From Nageia nagi (taxonomy: Eukaryota; Pinophyta): a DNA stretch of 64,000 bases. The DNA lies in NCBI GenBank assembly GCA_050084985.1, contig JBITNC010000001.1:181970001-182034000 (forward strand), read 5' to 3'. The notes below the pieces were generated by a model that had not been told where the DNA came from, did not search any database, and saw only the letters and a list, made by a program, of their open reading frames with translations. Below, piece after piece: positions 11,502-22,081 of this stretch; position 1 is the first letter of the stretch, and the number at the start of each line of letters is the position of its first letter. The position numbers were made by a program, and so were the translations under genes.

Positions 11502-11771
11502 TTATCTCTCCCGGATTACGGGAAAGGAAAAGGGAAGAGAATGGATGCGACCGCCTCCGGCAAGAAATAGAAGATCAGAAGGGCTACCGCCTTCAGAGGG
11601 CAGAGCTCCCCTCCCACCGTGCGGCGACGGAGACCTCTCTAATGCAGCTGCTATTTTCTTGATCCTATTGTCCCTTCTCACATGGAGCTGGAAACACCGC
11701 AGTATACGTTTAATAGCCGTGTTGCCACAACTTGACAGACCTTTTCTTTCCTTGATCGAACTTCTTCTCGT
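11502..11771 (-). CDS. Conserved non-AUG (ACG) upstream ORF of the phosphorylase mRNA
   Basis: An 89-codon frame in the leader starts at ACG (11771-11769) and ends TAA at 11504-11502, leaving 83 nt to the main AUG at 11418. It contains no Met codon anywhere. Its peptide carries the blocks SSIKERKGL, GNTAIKR and ILRCFQLHVRRD, then LPSEGGSPSDLLFLAGGG at residues 57-74. I recognise this as the conserved uORF peptide of plant GDP-L-galactose phosphorylase genes. In Arabidopsis that uORF initiates at ACG and represses the main ORF when ascorbate is high. A peptide this well kept without an AUG argues for selection on the peptide. The exact start is inferred from the known family; the C-terminal 15 residues beyond GGG are less certain to be conserved. 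Confidence 0.9.
   Translation of the reverse strand, partial: TRRSSIKERKGLSSCGNTAIKRILRCFQLHVRRDNRIKKIAAALERSPSPHGGRGALPSEGGSPSDLLFLAGGGRIHSLPFSFPVIRER
11678..11683 (-). promoter_or_regulatory. Minimal AUG-stop uORF inside the conserved uORF
   Basis: On the transcript strand ATGTGA lies within the conserved uORF in a different frame (the uORF reads it through CTC CAT GTG AGA, Leu-His-Val-Arg). A ribosome starting here would terminate at once. Start-stop elements can stall ribosomes, but no role is demonstrated here. Confidence 0.45.
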
Positions 11772-11818
11772 AATTGCACAAACACCCTGAAATCCTAAAC
11801 CCCTCCAGATCTGCTGAT

Positions 11819-11876
11819 TCAAAAAAAGCAAACCCACAGGGCCACAAACCAACTCAACTCCTCACGCAGCATGCAT
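11819..11876 (-). promoter_or_regulatory. Two short AUG uORFs in the 5' leader
   Basis: Two overlapping frames precede the conserved uORF: 11876-11862 (Met-His-Ala-Ala-stop) and 11872-11819 (17 codons then TGA). Both lie downstream of the predicted TATA box, so both should be in the mRNA if transcription starts about 30 bp beyond it. Neither overlaps the ACG start at 11771. No peptide conservation is claimed. Confidence 0.4.
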
Positions 11877-11993
11877 CTCTAGATACCAAGGATATTAGTT
11901 TCGCATTTCTAAGGGAACCCACGCCTTGAATTATTATAACACAGACACTCTCTCTTCTCGATTCATGATGATCCCATCTATGGGTGTCCAACT

Positions 11994-12003
11994 CTATATA
12001 TAG
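11994..12003 (-). promoter_or_regulatory. Probable TATA box of the phosphorylase gene
   Basis: CTATATATAG lies about 575 bp upstream of the main AUG, predicting a start near 11963 and a leader of roughly 545 nt if unspliced. A long leader containing the uORF is normal for this gene family. On the minus strand an inverted CCAAT (ATTGG) lies immediately upstream (12004-12008). Confidence 0.6.
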
Positions 12004-12396
12004 CCAATAAACCTACTGCCCCCACTTTTACAAGAGAAGGTAAATTTAGAGAGATTCCCATCTCTTCCGTGGTGGGAACATGGATACGGGCATCGTCTTA
12101 ATTTGCCGTGTTCGCTACCCTTTTTCCTCAAGGATTAATTTCCTCGTTTGTCCGATTCAAAAGGGGTATATTCTGTCAAGTTGAAGAAAATAATGTGTGA
12201 AGCACAAGAGAGGAGCGGCTGGCCTCTGTTTAGAAACCGCAGTTTGCATGCATGCCTTACAACATCTTATCCTGCTTTCGAGGGGATGGGAATTCACAAG
12301 ATATAGACAATGCGTAAATGTATCGGACACCACAAATGCGATCCGTGGGTTGGAAGGTGCCAAACACACCCAATTCATGCATGCCGTGAGTTTTCT
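12004..12396. promoter_or_regulatory. Phosphorylase upstream region
   Basis: About 390 bp of apparently unique sequence lies between the TATA box and the tandem-repeat array. It includes a CATGCATG-type (RY-like) motif near 12245-12255, read in both directions. Any proximal promoter must lie mainly here, because repeat homology starts at about 12397. Specific factor sites are not supported. Confidence 0.4.
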
Positions 12397-14517
12397 GTAG
12401 GGTGGGGCACCAGAGCAATCAAGGGTGTAAAAGAGTAGTACTCCTTGCAGTTACAAGGAAGCTTCCCATGGATTTGACGGGAAGAAAATATTGATAAAGG
12501 ATATGTGTTAGTTGGTGCGTCCTTTCAACTTTCACGAGTTTGGACTAGTAGTATGGGACTTAAGTTGTAAGGTCACTTTCTAAGTTTAAATAAAGGTTTG
12601 ATTTAAAATATTACCACGTTCTTATATTGGCCTTTATGATTTACATGTAGTGTTCACCAATTCCTTTTTAGTTACAATTTCTATTGAGAGATACATTTAT
12701 CAATTCTTGGATTTTTATGGAGAGTTGTAGCTTAAATGATTAAATAGTTGAATATTTAGTAGGTTGCATGATCATTTTAAGGTTTTTTTTTTTTAATTAC
12801 ATTAATTCTATTTATCTAAATAATTATAAGCCTATTTAATGATTTTAGAATTTTTTAAAAAAAATCATGTAATTTAATATTCATAAAAATATATAATTCT
12901 TTAAATATATATAATGCATAGCAACATGCATTTATATAAAAGATTAAATTTATTTCTTGTTCGGTGAGATATGATAATTGTAAAGAAGATTACATAATGG
13001 TCAAAGCTACTTTTGTAATGTTTCTTAGAATACATTTTTTAAATTTCTCTTCACTTTTTTTGTCTAATTTTAGAATCAATAATTTAGTGAGGCATATTCA
13101 ACTTGATTCATTGTCATTGTAGACAACCATCCAAGCGGTTAGAAGGTGGCCAACCTTTTCGAAGTTCTAGGGTTTACTTTCCAACACTACTTTCTTAGAA
13201 AGGTGTCAAAAGTGATCATCATATTTTCTACACACTACTTTGTGTAGAACAGCTAAATCATACTCCAAGTGAATATCTTATGTCAAGATATACCATACAC
13301 CTCGTTGATTAATGAATCCACTTACTTGTGGACTTATCAAGACTAATGCCACTACTTTGATATTGATGTGTGATTATGCACCAATAATGACGTTGCAACA
13401 AAATTACTAGTACTAACATTGTCTCCTTGAGATGGATCACTACCATAATATTTTTTACTAGTTCTCCTTAACTATCCTAGTCCTCCTGAATAAGAAATAT
13501 TTACCTTCTCGTAAATATATCACCTTAGATATGAAGGGATCCCCACATAATCTAGATTGGGTTCTTAAGAAAGATGTCTATTGCATCAACTTTCATGTTC
13601 AATTCAATGGTTATACTACTATGACACAAATATTAAGTCTACCAAATTTTTTACATTATCCCAAAGGTTCTAAAGAAAGAAACTAAATTTTCTACTAGTT
13701 ATGCTTCTTGATATTCATTTGATAACTTCAACAACATTTACTAAGATAATTTACTTTCATCTAGCCTCAATATTTTTACTTTCTATTTCAAGGTCATAAT
13801 AGAGATACGTGTGTTTCATCTATGAAAATATAGACATTATCAACATTCACTTTCATCCAAATAATTTTTAGTTCAACGAATGTATATTACACTATCATAT
13901 AAGGGAAAATATTCCACACAATAATAAAAAATATTTTTCTTATAATCCAAATATTTTTCATTAATCTCATTTATATTCAACACAACGATATAGGTAAATT
14001 AAATCATTTTCTTGTTCTAGAAGTTTAAACTTCAAATGGGAAGGTACTCTAAAGTAACCTCTTTAAAGAAATATGATTTTTTTGTTCAATTATTTTCCAT
14101 TATTCACATAAATTTCATAATTTTCATACATATATATTTCTCATTTCCATTTTTAATTCTATTCGTAAGTAAATAGACTCTTTAACAAGTCCTACCTATC
14201 AATTTTTCATCCTCACTTGCTCTATTATAATAGAGCTAAATTTTAATTTACATCTATTCCACTTGTCTACATTACAACATAAATGATGTTTTAATGATAC
14301 ATAAGAAATCATAAATATTATAATTCATTGAAACTTAGAAGCTAATTTCATTACTTCTAAAGTTATTCCTCCACATATTTCCTATTACTGAATTTTAATT
14401 ATATAAATTATAAGAAAATAGCTTAACATCAAATGTAACTATGCAAATAAAATCAAATAAATATGATAATGATAAATCACTAAATTAACACTTAACATTT
14501 ACATTAAAGCTACCGTA
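12397..14517. repeat. 2.2-kb tandem repeat, unit A
   Basis: This unit starts GTAGGGTGGGG and aligns by eye along its length with units at 14518, 20180 and 22082. Shared landmarks include CAAGGAAGCTT near the start, ACCATCCAAG-GGTTAGAAGG in the middle, and CACTAAATTA at the end. Unit A lacks about 100 bp present in units C and D, between the GTGTAGAAC and GATATA landmarks. No intact gene is inside; a faint resemblance of one minus-strand stretch (near 13540-13610) to Copia reverse transcriptase is too weak to call. Confidence 0.8.
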
Positions 14518-15321
14518 GGGTGGGGGCCCTCATATAGGCACCATAATAGTCAAGGGTGGAAAGAGTACTCCTCCTTGAATTACAAGGAAGCTTCGCATGA
14601 ATTTGATAGGTGGAAATTATTGATAAAGGATATGTGGTAGTTGGTGCATCTTTTTTTAACTTCATCAATTTGGACTAATAGTATGGGACTTAAGTTGTAA
14701 GGTTACTTTCTATGTTTAAACAAAGGTTTGATTTAAAATACTACTACATTCTTTGGTAATTTATATAATAGTAATCATATTGACCTCTATGATTTATGTA
14801 CAGGGTTGAACAATTCCTTTCTAAGAATAATTCTTTGTAAGATGCAAGAGATACACTTATAATCCTTGGTCTTTCATGGGAGAATCATAACTTAAACCAT
14901 TAAATAATAAAATTCTTAGTAGGTTGCATGATCATTTCAAGTTCTATTTTCTCTTTAAATTATATTAATTATATTCATCTAAATAATTATAAGCCTATTT
15001 AATGATTTTAGATTTTTTGTTTTAAAGATTTAATAGTTCTCATGTAATTTAATATTGAAAAAAATATAAAATTATTTAAATATTAAATAATGCATGGCAA
15101 CATACATTCATATAAAATAATAGAATTTATTTCTTTCTTGATAAGGTCTGATAATTATCAAGAAGATTAGGCCTAGGGGCATGACATATTGGTCAAAGCT
15201 ACTTTTGTGATGTTCTTAATAACACTTTTTTTATTTCTCTTCAATTCTCTTGTCTAATTTTAGAACCAAGAATTTAGTGAGGCATATTCTACTTGATTCA
15301 TTGTTACTCCAACCATCGAAG
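14518..15321. repeat. 2.2-kb tandem repeat, unit B (truncated by Copia insertion)
   Basis: Starts GGGTGGGGGCCCTCATATAG, 2119-2121 bp after unit A, directly joined to it. It follows the repeat for about 800 bp and stops at CGAAG|TG (15321/15322), where a Copia LTR begins. The remainder of unit B is missing. Confidence 0.8.
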
Positions 15322-15833
15322 TGAAAGAAAAAGCTTACAAGACTAATTCTTAATTACCCAAGATCACTTGAAGACTATTTCAAATCCTTATGCATTAAGA
15401 ACATACACACTCAAAGTTAGCATTCACACAAGATGAAACCAATGTAAAGTGGTTCCTTCAACCATGGAAGTACATCCACTAAAATCTTTCTCATTCACAA
15501 AGACAACTCTCTTACAAGGCCTCTTTTTTCCTCTCCTAACACTAATTCTAGAGCATAACTTTGCTTTAATATTTTTGGTGTATGATCTCAAGGAGACAAT
15601 ATCTTATTTATAGGCTAAAATCCTCCTTTGGATCACCCTTTTAACTAATGTATAATATCATAACATGCTACACCCTCTTACCTAAGGGGTATGCTCATGA
15701 GACGGAGTGTAGCACAAGTTACATTATCATATTCATTTAAATACTTAAGGTATCTAAGAATATCTTTAAGTATTCGTGAATTTACAAGAAGAACCTTACA
15801 AAACCATAAAATAATGTATTATACATTCCAACA
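15322..15833 (-). repeat. 3' LTR of Copia element 1
   Basis: 512 bp, reading TGTTGGAATG...CA on the minus strand. It directly follows the polypurine tract and ends exactly where homology to repeat unit B ends. Confidence 0.75.
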
Positions 15834-15846
15834 CTCCCCCTTAATG

Positions 15847-16639
15847 CAATATTAGGATAGAGTGAAGAAGAGATAAGAAAGAGAGATTAAAAGAGTGTTA
15901 TCCCCCATATAGATACAATCATAGATGAGAACTTTTACATCTTTGAGAAGTAAGCAAGATCTTAGTTTGAGACTCACTACTTTACCATTCTAAAAAATGG
16001 TTTACAATACAATCATTAACCATAACTAGTTTCAATGTAAATAAAGTAATCATCCAACTAGAAGTTGACATGATGAGCCTCCATGAGCCTGCATAGCTTA
16101 AGTAAGTATCTTGTAATCTCAAGAAGAAACCTGCAAGCTACAAGAAACTAAAGAACAAGATCAATTAGATGCATCATATACACATTCATATCAACAAGGA
16201 TAAATGAATCAAGTAATGATATCCATAAACTAATCAATGGTGCACTATAAGTCATCATGAAGATGCCAAGCCAATACTGATAGGCACCTACTATATACAA
16301 AATATGTATTGATTATCATCACAAATAGAGCATAACAAAATGCACATATGAGTTCCTCACACATGGATAATTGAACAGAGCCAAAAGATATATACGAGTT
16401 TCTCATATATGGATAACTAGATAATGCCAAAAAAGGATCCATAATACATATATATGAGTTCCTCCTACATGGATAACTAAATAATGCTAATGATGGTCAA
16501 TCATGTACTCATGATGTATAAATAGTTCATCACTTAAGGAGAATTAGCCACATAGAGATCAACACTATACAACCAAATATCCTCTTAAGGGTGAAGTTGC
16601 CAACACAAACATGAATTCAACACAAGAATTCAAACTTCA
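15847..16639. other. Copia element 1 non-coding 3' region
   Basis: Between RNase H and the polypurine tract there is about 0.8 kb without coding signal. At 16330-16490 a block with ATATATGAGTTCCTC and CATGGATAACTA recurs three times at about 60-bp spacing, a small degenerate tandem repeat. Confidence 0.5.
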
Positions 16640-18760
16640 CTCCCCCTTGAGGTAAACTTCACTAACTTGATAGAATCCCTAAGCTTGTAAAATTAAACTT
16701 CAAGAAAGGGCTTAGTGAATAAATAAATGAAGTTCAAGGTGGATAGATAATACTATAAGTGTATGATGTCATCCAAAACTTTCTCCTTGATGAAGTGTGC
16801 TTGGATTTCCACATATTTTATTTTTTGATAAAAAATAGGATTCTTAGCTAAAGAAATAGTTGACTGATTATCTAAAGAAATCTGATATGGGTGAGCTTGC
16901 ATGTACCTAATCTTTTTAAAAAGATGCCTAAGCCATATAGTTTTTTGGTTCACAATAGACATGGCTCGATATTTGACTTCTATGATGGAAAGAAAAATAG
17001 TAGGTTGCTTTTGGGAAGCCTAAGAGATAGCACCTGAACCAATGTTGAAAACATAAGCAGAGGTTGATTTCGTATCATCTCTATTTTCCACATAGTTAAA
17101 ATATGAGTACCTTGAGAGAACAAATGAGGGAAATTTGGAATACTTGAGGGCAAGATCCTTTGTTCTTGTAACATATCTCAATATTTTCTTAACAACATCA
17201 AGGTTCTCAACAGATAATTTTTGCATAAACCATTCCATAAGATTTACTGCAAAGGAAATATCTACCCTAGAGATAGTCAAATACAGTAGACTACTAATTA
17301 ATTACCTATAATCCATAGCATCTATCAATTGAGAGTTGGAGCTAAAAGTTAGATTGATTCCAGGAGAGACTAGGATTGCAGCAAGTTTGCACTTCTCCAT
17401 TCCAAACTTCTTCAAAATATCTAAAATATACTTGGATTGACTAAGGTAGATACAATCCTTGTATTAGTACAATTGCATACCAAAGTAGTAATGTAAGAGA
17501 CCAAGATCAATCATTTCAAATATTTCCTTAAGTTTGAATATGCACTCTTGGATAATTTCATCATTATTACTTGTGATCAAAAGATCATCAAAATAGAGAA
17601 GAATCAAGATCAAGTCTTTTCCCTAATTGAACACATATAAATCTAAATTGGATAAGCACTTAGAGAACCCAATGTCTATAAAGTAACCTAAAATATTCTT
17701 ATAACAAGCTTTGGGTGCTTAAGTCCATACAACAACTTCTTTAGCTTGTACATATAGAAATCTTTTCCTTCCATAACAAACCCTTCTAGTTGATTCATAT
17801 AGATCTCCATATATAAGTCACCATTGAGAAAAGCATTTTTTACATCGAGTTAAAAAATATTCCAATCCTAATTTGTTAAAAGAGAAAGGATTATCCTGAT
17901 TGTGGGCATCTTTTCTATAGGACAAAAGGTTTCCTCATAATCAACTTTGTATTTTTGACCAAAACCTTTGGCCACTAACCTTGCTTTGTGTTTCTCAATA
18001 TCCTCAATTGAATTACATTTAACCTTGTAAATCTATTTATTGGCAATCATATTATGTTCATTGGGATAGGGAACTAAATCCCAAGTTTGATGTTTTATTA
18101 GAGCTTCATACTCAACTTTCATGGCTTCCATATAACATTCGTGCTTTGAAGCTTCTTTGAAAGATGAGGGCTCATTTGTGTTATCAATTTTGAAAAATAA
18201 GGATTTGTTCAAGGTCTCATATGATATTTTGCCTTCAAGTACTTTCATAGGATACCTATTTAGGATGTAGATCGTAGTGTTTACAACTTCACCTCATAAG
18301 AAACTAGGGAGATTTTCCAATATGCACCTAGCCATTTCTTGAATGGTTTTATTCTTTCTTTCAACAACATAATTTTGCTAAGGGGTGTAAGGGATCATGA
18401 GCTTCCTTTTAATCTTGAATTTGGAACATAATTCATTAAACTCATTATTATTGTATTCACCCTCATTGTTAGATATCAACATCTTAATCTTCAAGTTAGT
18501 ATGATTTTCAACTAAGTATTTGAAATACTTGAACTTGTCAAAGGTTTGATCCTTGTTCTTGAATAGATAACAAAATGTCATACTACTAAAGTTGTTGATA
18601 AAGGTAAGGATATATGAAGCTCCCCCAAGTGCCTTTATTTGAAATGAATCCATAAAATCAAAAAGAACCAATTTGAAGAGGTTTGGAAGCCCTTATTTCC
18701 TTATCCTTCTTAACTTTATGCCTTTGCACTTATAAGCCAACTCAAGGATTTGATTCTCCA
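16640..18760 (-). pseudogene. Copia element 1 pol remnant
   Basis: Integrase: open stretch 18671-18378, with FINNFSS for FIDDFSR and SNNEGEY for SDNGGEY, so the second catalytic Asp is Asn. Reverse transcriptase: about 18010-17290 with YFDDLLIT, the Asp pair at 17584-17595. RNase H: 17280-16753, with RDDTKSTSAYVF and LDNQSTISLAKNP, but the SDADW-type catalytic segment reads SYFNYV. Open frames are short and separated by stops. It encodes no working enzyme. Confidence 0.85.
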
Positions 18761-20179
18761 TAATATGAAGTATCTTAAGCATATTTTAGAAAGATCAAAA
18801 TATTTTCTATTACAAATATCCAATCTCATATTCATTTAAGCATCATGTTATCCCAAATAACTAATGCACTAGAATTGAGAGAAGAGTCAAATACATATAC
18901 TTTGATCAAAATATCATAAGTTATACATCATCCATTAAGCTAAAATTATTATGTCACCAAGTCAAGATTTACTAGCCACATCGTGTCACCTTAACCTTGT
19001 CGTAAATAATACCATCTTGATTATAGAATTCCATAAGTCAAGATGCATAAGTTCTTCTCTATTAAAAAACATGTTGATTTGGAGATTTTAAGATATCCTT
19101 CAACAATAATGTTGCCTTGGTGAAGAATAAGCCACTAAATGCCAACTTGGTCATGCCACAAGAAAGAAATTGATACTAATCTATAATCCATAAACATGAA
19201 TATTCTTCCCAAAAGTGGCATCAATCAATAATGGATAAACTTCCAACAAATAGAAATAAAGTGGTATTAATTGTAATTTAGAGAAGGGTGTACCTTTTTA
19301 ACCACTCCAATAATTTGCAATTTTAGAGAAGGGTAAACCTTTTCAACCACTCCAACAAAAAATATAGTCATGGAGAAGGGTGAACCTTTTTAACCACTCC
19401 ATCAAATTTTCAATCATGGAGAAGAGTTAACCTTTTTAACTACTCCATTAAATTTTCAATCGTGGAGAAGGGTGAACCTTTTTACTACTCCACCAAATTT
19501 TCAACGTTCTAGTAAGATAGAGAAACATAAACAAGGATAAATTCCCAAAATGTGAAAGTATATTAGCAATAATCCCAAAAATAGGATAAACTTTCTAAAA
19601 TGAAGGTAAGGTGGCAAAAATCCAAATCATAGATAAATTTTCAATAAATAAGTTGGTATCAAACCAAAATATGGGTATAAACTTCCAAACATGGAAGGCA
19701 TTAATCCATTTCAACAAAAAATAACATATATTACCAATTTGTGTTATGCATAAGGCCAAAAAGGTCTCATTGCCAAGGCCAAAATATTATTTACTAATCT
19801 ATTTAAGGAAAAAGAATTGCAAAAAATGCCACCAAATTGTAGATTTCATTCCAATAAGAAGGTCAAGGCACAAAATAGCATGAAATCAACTTTACACTAT
19901 GTAAAAATAATTGAAAGTTGTTGATCAAATTATGCAACCAACATTGTTGAATTGTTTAAATCAAGGTAATCAACCAAACATGTTGAATTTTAAACAAAAG
20001 TAATCAACAAGGGATGCTTAAATTGTTAACCATTTTCACATGTACAAAAGTCTTTCAAACCCATCAAATCATATGACCCTTACATCCAACCATTTTACCA
20101 TAACCAAGTAACATAGTTGTAGAAAGGGTAAAGTTGAGGCTTGTTTTATTGTTTAAAATTAAGTCTTCACCTAGATGCC
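18761..20179. other. Unassigned segment right of Copia element 1
   Basis: About 1.4 kb with no recognisable gag, protease or LTR, where the 5' half of Copia element 1 should be. It contains the five-copy repeat at 19281-19506 and looser repeats of GGATAAACTTCC-like words from 19200 to 19700. It may be a separate insertion or the rearranged remainder of the element. Confidence 0.45.
19281..19506. repeat. About 45-bp tandem repeat, 5 units
   Basis: Five units begin GAGAAGGGTGAACCTTTTTA or close variants and continue ACCACTCCA-CAAATTTTCAATC. The unit length is 42-47 bp and no coding is evident. Confidence 0.85.
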
Positions 20180-22081
20180 TACATGGAGCCAAGTTATATC
20201 TTAAATTATTAAATAGTTAAATTTTTATTAGGTTGCACAATCATTTCAAGGTCTATTTTTTCTTAAATTATATTAATTATATTCATATAAATAACTATAA
20301 GCCTATTTAATGATTTTAGATTTTTTAAAAATATTTAACAACTCTCATGTAATTTAGTATTCATAAAAATATAAAATTATTTAAATATATATAATACATG
20401 ACAATATCCATTCATATAAGATATTAGAATTTATTTATTATTTGTTGAGTTTTGATAATTATCAAGAATACTGGGGGCCTAACAAAGTGTCAAAGATAAT
20501 TTTGTAATGTTCCTAAGAATACATTTTTTTTTTTAATTTCTCTTAACTTCTCCTATCTAATTTTATAACCAACAATTTAGTGAGGTATATTTGACTTGAT
20601 TCATTATCACTATGGGCAACCATCCAAGTGGTTAAAAGGTGGCCAACTTTTTTGAAGTTTTAGGGTAAATACTTTCGAATACTATGGTTTTAGAAAGGTG
20701 CCAAAAGTGATCATCCCATTTTCAACACACTACTTTGTGTAGAACAACTAAACTATAATGTAAGATAGAGTTTTCTTTAAGGTTCATATCATTTAAGAGG
20801 GGATAATTTTCCCTATCTTACACACATATCCAAATTCCCATATCACTTGAATATTTTAGATCAAGATATAATATATACCTTATTGATTGATGAATCCACC
20901 TACTCATGAACTTATAAATATTAATACCACTACTTTGACATTGATGTGTGATTATACACAAATAATAATATCACAACAACATTACTAGTACTAACATCAT
21001 ATCCTTAAGATGGATCATTTTCCATAATATTTTGTACTAGTTCTCCTTAATTATCCTAGTCCTCCTCGTATAGAAATGTTTACCTTCTCATAAACATATC
21101 ACCTTAGATATGTAGGTATCACCATATCATCTAGATTTGGTTCTTAAAAAAGATGCCTCTCACATCAACTTTCATGTTCAATTCAAAGGTTATACTACTA
21201 TGACAAAAATATTAAGCGCAACAAAAATTTTCTATAATCCTAAAGATTCTAAAGAAAGAAACTAAATTTACTATTAGTTCTACTTCTTGATATTCATTTC
21301 ATAACTTCAACAACATTGAGTAAGATAATTTACTTTCATTTAGTCTCAATATTTTCCTTTGTATTTCAAGGTCATAATAGAGATATTTATGTTTCATCTA
21401 TGGAAAATAGACATTATCAACATTCTCTTTCATCCAAATAATTTGTAGTTCAAAGAATGTATATTACACTAGCATTTAAGGAAAAATACTCCATATAACA
21501 ATAACAAATGTTTTGCTCATAATCCAAATGTTTTTCATTAATCTCATTTATATTTAACAAAATTATATAGGTAAACCTAAATCATTTTCTTGTTCTAAAA
21601 GTTTAGAATTCAAATGGAAAGGTACTTTAAAGTAATCTCTTAAAATAAATATGATTTATTTATTTAACCATTTTCCTTTGTTTATATAAATATCATAATT
21701 TTCATACCAGTATATTTTTCATTTCTATCCATAAGTAAATAGACTCTTTAACAAGTTACACCTATCAATTTTCATCCTCACTTGCTCTATTATAGTAGAG
21801 CTAATTTTAATTTACATCTATTCCACTTCTCTACATTACAACTTAAATGATCTTTTAACAATACATAAGAAATCATAAAGATTACAATTTAGTAAAAATT
21901 AGAAGCTGATTTCATTACTTCTAATGTTATTCCTCCACAAATTTCCTATTACTTAATTTTATTTATATAAGTTATAAGAAAAGAGATTAACATCAAATGT
22001 AACAATGTAAATTAAATCAAATAAATATGATACTGACATATCACTAAATTAGCACCTAACCTTTGTATTAAAGCTACCGTA
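20180..22081. repeat. 2.2-kb tandem repeat, unit C (lacks its start)
   Basis: Homology resumes near 20180 at a point about 310 bp into the unit, so this is not simply the continuation of unit B. It runs to the end of the unit, where it joins unit D. The overlap with the end of unit B (both contain the TAGTAGGTTGCATGATC-like segment) shows that B and C were separate units and that sequence around the Copia insertion was lost. Confidence 0.75.

Larger units (their letters stand above)
15322..18760 (-). mobile_element. Copia element 1, 5'-truncated
   Basis: The minus strand carries, from high to low coordinate, integrase, reverse transcriptase, RNase H, a polypurine tract (AAGGGGGAG, about 15834-15846) and a 3' LTR (15322-15833). 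No second LTR, gag or protease is recognisable to the right, so the 5' half is lost or replaced. It interrupts repeat unit B; the 5 bp before the LTR are CGAAG, but no matching right-hand duplication survives. Confidence 0.8.

Noticed and set aside
11393-11790. Plus-strand open frames opposite the phosphorylase leader and exon 1
   Set aside because: They are shadows of the GC-rich conserved uORF on the other strand; their products match nothing, while the minus-strand peptide has family motifs.
13540-13610. Copia reverse transcriptase inside the 2.2-kb tandem unit (minus strand)
   Set aside because: A few residues (MKVD...IFLKN) recall the MDVK-AFLNG motif, but no other motif follows in any unit, so it is too weak to call.
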